Origin: Clostridiales bacterium
GTDB taxonomy: Bacteria; Bacillota; Clostridia; Christensenellales; Aristaeellaceae
DNA length: 64,000 bases
Reading direction: 5' to 3'
Assembly (NCBI GenBank): GCA_017569285.1
Contig: CP069419.1
Span: 1,116,001 to 1,180,000 of the forward strand
Both the position numbers and the translations under genes were made by a program. The notes under the pieces were generated by a model that saw nothing but the letters and a program-made list of their open reading frames with translations, did not search any database and was not told where the DNA came from. This document shows positions 40,192 through 47,103 of this stretch, piece by piece (positions within the stretch are counted from its first letter, which is position 1; each line of letters begins with the position of its first letter).

Positions 40192-43020
40192 ATGCGTAGG
40201 ATGGAACGCCTGAACCGGGGGCTGATTGCTGCCCGGGCGGAAAATGGAATGTACCTGAGCTGGAGATACCTGGGAGACGAACCGGACGGAATCACCTGGC
40301 GGGTCTTCCGCAGGCGGGATGGCGGTTCCTGGGAACAGCTGGCGGAGATCCGGCCCCGGGACGTGGCGCCTGAAAGCCATTATGGCAGCAATCCGGGAAT
40401 CGTGAAAAAGAACACGACCCCCTGCTGCTATGTGGATCCTGATGGGCAACCGGAGGATACTTATGCGGTTGCTCCGGTGATTAACGGTGTGGAAGGCGAT
40501 CGGGAGCAGTCCTCCCTGCCCGTGCTGGAGCCCCTCCCCGGTGCCGACGGCCAGGCTTTCCGCGCCGCGGTTCATCGGATCCCCCTGTGCCCGCCGCCTG
40601 AAAGGGTCCCGCTGGTGCATTTTACCTACCGCGGGGTTTCAGTCGGACCCGGATGTACGCCCGACCGGAGCGTCTTCCGCCTGGAAAACGGCGAGGACTG
40701 GTACCGGGTGGATATGGATCTCCTGCGTTCCTTCCGGGTACCGTATGAGAACGGGGAAACTGTAAGCGAAGAGATGCTCCGTGATATTTGCGGAAGGCTT
40801 TCCAGGTATCTCGGCGCGCCGCTGGTGCTTCAGTCCGGCCTGGAAAACGGGAAGATCACGAACGGGCTGTACAAAGAACTGGAGGCGGCGTTCATCCGTT
40901 ACGTGCGGGCACTGGACTGCGGGGAATCCCTGCCCTTCGCGCTCACGCCTTCCGGTGCGGTCGAAACCTCCCTGTCTTCGGAGTACCATACCCAGGATAT
41001 GAGTGTCGGCGATTTCGACGGGGACGGCGAGTACGAAATCGTGGTGAAATGGCGCGCGGAAAGCCCGGACCCCATGTTCTCGGATCCCATTTACAGCCCC
41101 GGCTTCAATCTCAGCGCGCCGGAATATATCGACGTCTATAAGCTCAATGGAAAACTGCTCATGCGGATCGATATGGGCTATAACGTCAAATCCTCCAATG
41201 ATCATGAAACCATGCTGCACGTCCAGGATTTCAACCGGGACGGCAAGGCGGAAATCATCCTGAAAACGGCCCCGGGAACCCGGGTCGGCTTCTGGGATCC
41301 GGAAAAAGGCGGCGTGGTTTATCCCGATGATCCGGAGCATGTGGTCGGCGGCGAAGAAGGGCTCCTGTGCACAACCGACCGGTTCATCCGGGATTTCAGC
41401 GATGGAAACACGGAGGAGCTGAAGCGCAAGTGGTCCCTGCTAAACAATTTTGATATCTGCTACCGGTATCCCGTCTTTACCGAGGGCAACGACGGTCCCA
41501 ATGATCCCGCGAAGAAGGCGTGGATCAAATCCTATCACATCGGGCCTATGGGGCCGGGACACCGGGAATATGTAACGGCCATCGGGTACAATGGACAGCA
41601 GGGCGTCATCCTGGATACCGTGGATTACGCGTTCCCCTGGACGGCCGTTTCCTCGGACGGGGACGATTTCGCCCTGGATCCCATGACCCAGCGGGGAAAC
41701 TTCTGCACGATCACTGTTCCGCTGCCCGGCGCCGATACGATGGACAGCTATAAGGTGCAGGTCATGCAGGAGAAGGACGGATATTTCCTTGCGCACCGCT
41801 GGAAATATCCCGTATGGGGCGACGGCCAGGGTAACCGGGCCAACCGTTACGCGGGCGGTGTCGCGTGCCTGGACGGAGAAAACTGGTATGCGGTCATCCA
41901 GCGCGGATACTACCAGCGGACCACCTTTGCCGCCTATACCATGCGGGGAGCAAAGCTGATGCCCCCGGCCGTGTTTGATTCGGAGGACCCCCATTGCTGG
42001 ACGCTGGGAGACGGCCCGGATCTCTACCGGGCACGGGGAAACCACTTCACGGACATGGCGGATATCGATCGCGACGGCCGGGATGAAGTCGTGCTCAAAG
42101 GCTTGAACCTCAGCCTGTCCGAAGACGGGAAATACCTGCTTCCCCGGGTGCTGTGCGGGGATATCCTGCCCATGCTGGAGGGCACCGGAAAACAGCCGGC
42201 CTTCGGGGAAAACATCGCTACCGATGAAATCCGCAGAACCCCGGGCAATGCCTGGGCCGGCCTGCAGCACGGAGACCGCAGCGCCCTGCTGCCGGTCAAC
42301 GCGGCCGGGGATATCCGCCTCTATTCGGGAACCGAGGAATATACGCTGGATAACCGGCACACAGGCCGCCAGTTCGGCTGGCTTCCGGGCCCGGAAGCCC
42401 ATGATCCCAATAAAGGCCTCCGGCAGGAGAACGGCACCCTGGTTTATGAAAGCTCCCTGGTCTTCGGCGAGTTCTCCGGGGATGACGATGAGGGTTCCGT
42501 CGCCGGCAATTTCTCCAACCGCTGGCCGGGCGCCATGGCAGGCGGTTCCGAGTGCGGATGCCGGGTGCGCAGCCTTACCGATGGGCGCGTTCTGCTGGAA
42601 ACCGACTGCCCGCGGGGAATCCCCCAGGGAGAAAACGCGGTCTGGTTCGGCTCGGGGCTGACCCACTACGCCTGCAACGGAAGCGAAGTGCATATTCCGG
42701 ATCAGGATACGCTGAAGTTCCTTCCCTATCTCACCACCGGGCTGGTTTCCACCGGAAGCAAACGGACCCCCACCCTGAAAGCGGACCTGTTCGGCGACTG
42801 GCGGGAAGAGCTGATCCTCACGGATGAGCAGAACCATATTGTGATTGTGCGGACGCTTGCGCCGACAGAATACGGAATCCGCTGCCTCATGCACGATCCC
42901 TGGTACCGCAATTCCGCGGCCAACCAGAACATCTGCTACAACCAGGTCGGTTTTGCCTCTTTCTACCTGGGCGATGAAGCTCCCCTGCCCGCAAAGCGGA
43001 CGGATATCTGCTTCGGCTGA
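40192..43020 (+). CDS. Polysaccharide lyase family 11 (rhamnogalacturonan lyase)
   Basis: 942 residues, longer than the roughly 620-residue Bacillus YesW/YesX core. The N-terminus MERLNRGLIAARAENGMYLSWRYLG is the standard PL11 start with an Ig-like domain. The catalytic eight-bladed propeller has calcium-binding loops such as DFDGDGEYEI (about 274), DFNRDGKAEI (about 344) and DIDRDGRDEV (about 623). It cleaves the rhamnogalacturonan-I backbone of pectin by beta-elimination. No signal peptide is seen, so it would act on imported oligomers or be exported another way. GAAGAGGAG lies eight bases before ATG 40192; a frame back to 40132 exists but lacks such a site. Confidence 0.88.
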   Translation: MRRMERLNRGLIAARAENGMYLSWRYLGDEPDGITWRVFRRRDGGSWEQLAEIRPRDVAPESHYGSNPGIVKKNTTPCCYVDPDGQPEDTYAVAPVINGVEGDREQSSLPVLEPLPGADGQAFRAAVHRIPLCPPPERVPLVHFTYRGVSVGPGCTPDRSVFRLENGEDWYRVDMDLLRSFRVPYENGETVSEEMLRDICGRLSRYLGAPLVLQSGLENGKITNGLYKELEAAFIRYVRALDCGESLPFALTPSGAVETSLSSEYHTQDMSVGDFDGDGEYEIVVKWRAESPDPMFSDPIYSPGFNLSAPEYIDVYKLNGKLLMRIDMGYNVKSSNDHETMLHVQDFNRDGKAEIILKTAPGTRVGFWDPEKGGVVYPDDPEHVVGGEEGLLCTTDRFIRDFSDGNTEELKRKWSLLNNFDICYRYPVFTEGNDGPNDPAKKAWIKSYHIGPMGPGHREYVTAIGYNGQQGVILDTVDYAFPWTAVSSDGDDFALDPMTQRGNFCTITVPLPGADTMDSYKVQVMQEKDGYFLAHRWKYPVWGDGQGNRANRYAGGVACLDGENWYAVIQRGYYQRTTFAAYTMRGAKLMPPAVFDSEDPHCWTLGDGPDLYRARGNHFTDMADIDRDGRDEVVLKGLNLSLSEDGKYLLPRVLCGDILPMLEGTGKQPAFGENIATDEIRRTPGNAWAGLQHGDRSALLPVNAAGDIRLYSGTEEYTLDNRHTGRQFGWLPGPEAHDPNKGLRQENGTLVYESSLVFGEFSGDDDEGSVAGNFSNRWPGAMAGGSECGCRVRSLTDGRVLLETDCPRGIPQGENAVWFGSGLTHYACNGSEVHIPDQDTLKFLPYLTTGLVSTGSKRTPTLKADLFGDWREELILTDEQNHIVIVRTLAPTEYGIRCLMHDPWYRNSAANQNICYNQVGFASFYLGDEAPLPAKRTDICFG

Positions 43021-43057
43021 AAAGAGCAGTCAGGACATCCGGGCTTTGGACGAAACC

Positions 43058-43090
43058 AAAGGGAAGGCATGAAAATGCCCTCCCTTTTTT
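43058..43090 (+). terminator. Intrinsic terminator of the PL11 gene
   Basis: AAAGGGAAGGCAT (43058-43070), loop of four A-rich bases, ATGCCCTCCCTTT (43075-43087), ending in a run of six T. Confidence 0.8.
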
Positions 43091-43127
43091 CATGGGAGGG
43101 CGCAGCCCGGGTTTCCGGGGTTTATGT

Positions 43128-44132
43128 TCATTTCATATTCGTTTCAATCCACCGGACAGCCCGTTCCGTCCATCCGGCCATGCACATACCCGTTCCGTCC
43201 GCGAATCCGTGGCCGCCGGTCGGGCCGATCTCCAGCCGGCAGGGAATGCCGGCTTTTTCCAGTACCCGGGCGAGGATTTTCGAGTGTTCCGGATCCACCA
43301 GCTCATCGCCGGCCGCCAGGAATACGGCGCACGGCGGGAAGCCCTCGGCATGCTCGGGGATCTCATAATCCTTCTCGATAGCATCCCAGAGGGAGCTTCC
43401 GTACAGGCGGAGATCGTCTTTCAGGTCTTCTTCCGTATCGGTTCCCGGCTCTTCGCCGGCAGCTGCCAGCTTCGGGCTGACAAACGGATATACCGGGATC
43501 ACCGCCTGCGGCTTTGGCAGCCCATGGGCCGGGTATCCCATTCCGGTGTTCCAGAGGCATACCAGGTATCCGCCCGCGGAGAAGCCGCAGGTGATGTACC
43601 GGTCTGCGTCCGCATGGAAGAAATCCCGCTTGTCCCGGATCAGCCGCAGTGCCCGGGCGAAATCCTCCATGTCCTTTTCCAGCAGGCGTTCCGTACCGTC
43701 CACCTGGTAGGTCAGCACTGCCGTGTGGTATCCCAGCTCATTGAACTGCGCTGCGATCGGCCAGCCCTCCGTCAGGTTCCACACATTCACGAATCCGCCG
43801 CCCGGTACCAGCAGGACAAACGGCTTCTTTGCCGCTTCCGGGTCCGCCGATGGAAGCCATACCACGTTCACGCCTTTGCGTGCGCTGTCCTGGGCGCATT
43901 CTTCCTCGCTGTACAGCGGGAAATACCAGCTGCCGGAATCTGCTGCGGCGTACAGCCGCTCCATTCCCCGGCCGATATCGGATGTGAAAAAATGCTCGCT
44001 GCTGATTTCCGCCAGCGTCTTATTCCATGTTTCTTCATTCCGCAGGTCCCGTCTCCGGATAGCGTCCGGGGCAATCGGCCGGATCCGGGGATCGTCCAGC
44101 AGTTCTCCCAGTGTTTTGTTTTCAAATGCCAT
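43128..44132 (-). CDS. Alpha/beta-hydrolase esterase (HSL/acetyl-esterase type)
   Basis: 334 residues, cytoplasmic. Oxyanion motif VPGGGFVNVW near 109-118, nucleophile elbow CGFSAGGYLV near 178-187, acid in AAGDELVDPEH near 272 and His in GPTGGHGFADG near 306. Such esterases remove acetyl groups from sugars. Its position convergent with the pectin lyase fits deacetylation of rhamnogalacturonan oligomers, which is inference. The substrate could be another acyl ester. Confidence 0.85.
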   Translation of the reverse strand: MAFENKTLGELLDDPRIRPIAPDAIRRRDLRNEETWNKTLAEISSEHFFTSDIGRGMERLYAAADSGSWYFPLYSEEECAQDSARKGVNVVWLPSADPEAAKKPFVLLVPGGGFVNVWNLTEGWPIAAQFNELGYHTAVLTYQVDGTERLLEKDMEDFARALRLIRDKRDFFHADADRYITCGFSAGGYLVCLWNTGMGYPAHGLPKPQAVIPVYPFVSPKLAAAGEEPGTDTEEDLKDDLRLYGSSLWDAIEKDYEIPEHAEGFPPCAVFLAAGDELVDPEHSKILARVLEKAGIPCRLEIGPTGGHGFADGTGMCMAGWTERAVRWIETNMK

Positions 44133-44203
44133 ATGGTTTCTCCGTTCCGCGCTTTCCGCTTTTTGGGTATTATACCATGTCTTTGCGCAGAAGGATATGT
44201 TTT

Positions 44204-44983
44204 TCAGCCCAGCGCCACGTCCAGGATCATCATCACGACAAATCCGAGGGAGAACGCAATCGTCCCCAGGTTGGAGTGCTTCCCTTCCGACATTTCCGGA
44301 ATCAGCTCCTCCACCACCACGTACATCATCGCTCCGGCGGCAAACGCCAGGAAATAGGGCATCACCGGCACCACTGCCCCTGCGGCTGCCACGGTAATCA
44401 CCGCCGCAATCGGTTCCACCACGCCGCTCAGCATGCCGAACAGGAAGGTTTTCCCTTTGTTCATTCCCTCTGCCCGCAGTGGCATGGAAACAATCGCGCC
44501 TTCCGGAAAGTTCTGGATGGCGATTCCCAGCGCCAGCGCCAGGGCGCCCGCGGCACTGATCCCGGTATTCCCGGCCAGGAAGCCTGCATATACCACGCCC
44601 ACAGCCATGCCTTCCGGAATGTTGTGCAGCGTTACCGCCAGGATCAGCTTGGTCGTCCGCTTCAGTCCGGATTTCGGTCCCTCGTCCTGGTTGTTGAAAT
44701 GCATGTGCGGCGTCACCTCATCCAGCAGCAGCAGGAATCCGACGCCGATGAGAAATCCGATTGCCGCCGGAAGGAATGAAAGCTTTCCCATTCCCGCACT
44801 GCTTTCCAGCGCTGGCTCCAGCAGGCTCCAGAAGGAAGCGGCCACCATCACCCCGGCCGCAAATCCGGTCAGGATCTTGTTCAGTCCGTCCGAAATCTGC
44901 CGGCGCAGGATAAATACCATCGCCGCGCCGAGACTGGTTCCCGCGAACGGAATCAGGATACCCAGTATGGTTTCCCCTGTCAT
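44204..44983 (-). CDS. ZIP family metal transporter
   Basis: 259 residues, eight membrane segments. The metal-path residues are HNIPEGMAVGVVYAG (segment 4; His, Asn, Pro, Glu) and QNFPEGAIVSMPL (segment 5). This is the GufA-like branch of ZIP importers, which take up Zn, Fe or Mn. A histidine/glutamate loop is short (DEVTPHMHFNNQDEG). It lies 21 bases after the AraC-type gene, so both are one operon behind the GTTAG-type operators. Confidence 0.92.
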   Translation of the reverse strand: MTGETILGILIPFAGTSLGAAMVFILRRQISDGLNKILTGFAAGVMVAASFWSLLEPALESSAGMGKLSFLPAAIGFLIGVGFLLLLDEVTPHMHFNNQDEGPKSGLKRTTKLILAVTLHNIPEGMAVGVVYAGFLAGNTGISAAGALALALGIAIQNFPEGAIVSMPLRAEGMNKGKTFLFGMLSGVVEPIAAVITVAAAGAVVPVMPYFLAFAAGAMMYVVVEELIPEMSEGKHSNLGTIAFSLGFVVMMILDVALG

Positions 44984-45004
44984 AATCTGCCTGTCTTTCC
45001 CCGG

Positions 45005-45385
45005 TTACTTCTCCATATGGTCATTCCGGTATTCCGACGGAGTCATTCCCGTCATCTTCTTGAAAATATGCGTGAAGTGCGAAGAAGAAGCAAACCCGAC
45101 TGCCTCTCCCGCTTCGGAAATGCTGAAGCGGCCATCCGCGAGGATCTCGCCGGCTTTTTCGCAGCGCACATGGTGATGGTACCACAGCAGCGTATGTCCC
45201 GTATTGGCCTTGAACAGCCGCAGCAGGTAGCTGCCGTTTACATACAGGGATCCGGCAATCCGTTTCAGCGAAAATTTCTCTTTATAATGCTTCTCAATAT
45301 ATTCCCGCGCTTCGGCTACATGCTCCGTGCTTCCGCTGCGCCTTCTCCCGTTTGCCTTCAGCTCGTTTTCCAGTCGGCCCGCCAT
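45005..45385 (-). CDS. Short AraC-family regulator (DNA-binding domain only)
   Basis: 126 residues, consisting of little more than the double helix-turn-helix: HVAEAREYIEKHYKEKFSLKRIAGSLYVNGSYLLRLFK (around 22-59; first helix pair) and ISEAGEAVGFASSSHFTHIFKKMTGMTPSEYR (around 88-119; second pair, with the family signature). No ligand domain precedes it: the first 20 residues are polar. AAAGGAGGAG precedes the ATG. It leads an operon with a ZIP transporter, and two palindromic boxes lie in its upstream region. It may sense metal indirectly or act with another protein. Confidence 0.88.
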   Translation of the reverse strand: MAGRLENELKANGRRRSGSTEHVAEAREYIEKHYKEKFSLKRIAGSLYVNGSYLLRLFKANTGHTLLWYHHHVRCEKAGEILADGRFSISEAGEAVGFASSSHFTHIFKKMTGMTPSEYRNDHMEK

Positions 45386-45446
45386 GGTTTCTCCTCCTTT
45401 ACCGGTCCCGGTGCTTCCGGGAAGTCCGGCGCATCTCCGCTATTAT

Positions 45447-45462
45447 GTTAGCACAAGCTAAC
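45447..45462 (-). promoter_or_regulatory. Operator box 3, GTTAG-N6-CTAAC, upstream of araC-ZIP
   Basis: GTTAGCACAAGCTAAC, same 5-6-5 geometry as the boxes at 8505 and 8587. On the minus strand it overlaps a likely -10 (CATAAT, 45442-45447), 62 bases before the AraC start. No good -35 is visible. Confidence 0.6.
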
Positions 45463-45536
45463 CATTTAATCCAGTATTTTTTGGATTCTTCCCTTTGTTT
45501 TATGGATTATCTTGAGATGCAAGGGGAAATTAACCA

Positions 45537-45566
45537 AAAAAGTATTAGTATTGGCTAATACTTTTT
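45537..45566. promoter_or_regulatory. Operator box 4 within a 30-bp perfect palindrome
   Basis: AAAAAGTATTAG (45537-45548), TATTGG, CTAATACTTTTT (45555-45566). The core ATTAG-N6-CTAAT matches the other boxes. The long AT-rich stem ending in T5 could also act as a weak terminator for the secreted-protein gene whose stop is at 45596. Confidence 0.55.
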
Positions 45567-45595
45567 ATCGAAGCAGGTCTCCGCCGGAAAGCGGA

Positions 45596-46069
45596 TTACT
45601 GAACCGGTACCAGGGTATATCCGCCGGTTTCATCCGAAACCAGTTCATAATCCGCAAATTCGCCGAAAGCCGGCTCCAGGGTCATTTCGCAGCATTCCTC
45701 CTCCGTAACTGGATTGCCCATCATGGCCGAGAGAATCGCGTCCTCCGGCTCCTGCTCCGAATATCCGAAGCTGAGCACGATCCGGAGCGGTTCCGCCGGT
45801 TCCCCGTCGACGGTTTTCATCTGGTCGGCATATACCGGGCAGCGGCAGAAATCCTCGCCTTCGTTCGGGCAGGACAGCACATAGCCCAGCTGGGCATCCC
45901 CCTGCCAAAGCGCGAAACGGATATACGCGCATTCCACTCCGCTCCGGTCCCACAGCCGGATCATGCATTCATCCGCTGCCGGGCTTCCGTCCTCCGCTGG
46001 AGCCTCCTCTGCGGCCGCGGCACACAGCAGCATACACAGGGACAGAAAAACCAGGAACACCTTTTTCAT
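45596..46069 (-). CDS. Secreted protein of unknown function
   Basis: 157 residues. A clear signal peptide, MKKVFLVFLSLCMLLCAAAA, is cut probably after AAAA at 18-20 (no lipobox Cys at the right position). The mature part is acidic with pairs of Cys (DECMIR, CPNEGEDFCRCPVY, EEECCEMT), perhaps disulfide-bonded or metal-binding. No family recognised. The start has GGAGAAGAT upstream. It is divergent from the ABC exporter operon and upstream of the araC-ZIP operon. Confidence 0.65.
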   Translation of the reverse strand: MKKVFLVFLSLCMLLCAAAAEEAPAEDGSPAADECMIRLWDRSGVECAYIRFALWQGDAQLGYVLSCPNEGEDFCRCPVYADQMKTVDGEPAEPLRIVLSFGYSEQEPEDAILSAMMGNPVTEEECCEMTLEPAFGEFADYELVSDETGGYTLVPVQ

Positions 46070-46293
46070 ATCTTCTCCATCCTTTCCGGCTTTTTTCAGC
46101 CGCGGTGATCATATCATCGGAAAAAGAACACAGCATGAAACGGATGTAAACCTTATATGAATATTTCCCGCAAACAGTCACCCTGGGTCAGGCACTGTGC
46201 TGTATATCCTTATTCCGGCATATCCGGCGGATTACCCTCCCATATTCCTGCGAATCCGGATGATATACCAATTTAACTTTCCATTGTATATTA

Positions 46294-46348
46294 TTGACAA
46301 CCGGATCCACGAATGCTAATATTCTCATCGTTAGTTAACCATAACTAA
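46294..46348 (+). promoter_or_regulatory. Promoter and TTAGTTA-N4-TAACTAA operator of the ABC exporter operon
   Basis: TTGACA (46294-46299), 17 bases, TAATAT (46317-46322), then the perfect palindrome TTAGTTA-ACCA-TAACTAA (46331-46348) at the expected start of transcription. The half-sites resemble the GTTAG/CTAAC boxes but with a ten-base centre. In the remaining gap 46070-46401 nothing else is seen. Confidence 0.65.
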
Positions 46349-46401
46349 TGCTGAACTGCTTTGGTTCTGATATCCCATTGCACTGAAAAGAGGTTAAGGA
46401 A

Positions 46402-47103
46402 ATGGCAATTGTTGAGTTCAAGGATGTATCCCGGGTATACCGCAACGGCGAGCACGAGCAGCGGGCGCTGGACCACGTGAACCTGTCCCTGGATGAAGGG
46501 CAGTTTATTGTGATCCTGGGGCCCAGCGGTGCGGGCAAAAGCACGCTGCTGAATATGCTCGGCGGGCTGGACAGTCCGACCGAAGGCACCATTCTCGTCG
46601 GAGGAAAGGATATCTCAACCCTCACTCCCAACGAACTGGCGGAATACCGTGCCGCCAATGTCGGCTTCATCTTCCAGAGCTATAACCTGATCCCCACCCT
46701 GACTGTCATCGAGAATGTGGCGCTCGTCAAGGAAATCGCGCCCAATCCGCTTTCCAGCCATGACATGCTGAAGGCCGTCGGCCTGGAGGATCATATCCAC
46801 AACTTCCCCTCCGAGCTTTCCGGCGGAGAACAGCAGCGGGTGTCCATTGCCCGGGCGCTGACGAAGAATCCCCGGATCCTCCTGTGCGATGAGCCCACCG
46901 GCGCGCTGGATTCCGAAACCGGCGTCCTCGTGCTGAAGCTCCTGCTGTCCATGGCCCGGGATATGGGCAAGACCATCATCATCGTCACCCATAACCAGAA
47001 CATCGCGAAGATGGCGGATGTTGTGGTCCGCGTCAAAAACGGAAAAATCAAATCCTGTGAGAAACAGGAACATCCCCTGGCAGTGGAAGAGGTGGATTGG
47101 TAA
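46402..47103 (+). CDS. ABC transporter ATP-binding protein (LolD/MacB type)
   Basis: 233 residues. Walker A GPSGAGKST (40-48), Q-loop in FIFQSYNLIPTLTV near 89-102, signature LSGGEQQR near 140, Walker B RILLCDEPTGALD near 156-168 and the H-loop in IIVTHNQN. The EPTGALD sequence and downstream FtsX-type permease place it with MacB/BceA-like mechanotransmission exporters. GAGGTTAAGG lies before the ATG. Its stop overlaps the permease start (TAATG). Confidence 0.95.
   Translation: MAIVEFKDVSRVYRNGEHEQRALDHVNLSLDEGQFIVILGPSGAGKSTLLNMLGGLDSPTEGTILVGGKDISTLTPNELAEYRAANVGFIFQSYNLIPTLTVIENVALVKEIAPNPLSSHDMLKAVGLEDHIHNFPSELSGGEQQRVSIARALTKNPRILLCDEPTGALDSETGVLVLKLLLSMARDMGKTIIIVTHNQNIAKMADVVVRVKNGKIKSCEKQEHPLAVEEVDW

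Noticed and set aside
45537-45566. Purely a transcription terminator for the secreted-protein gene
   Set aside because: The stem is nearly all A-T and its centre matches the metal boxes, so an operator function is at least as likely; kept as a dual candidate.
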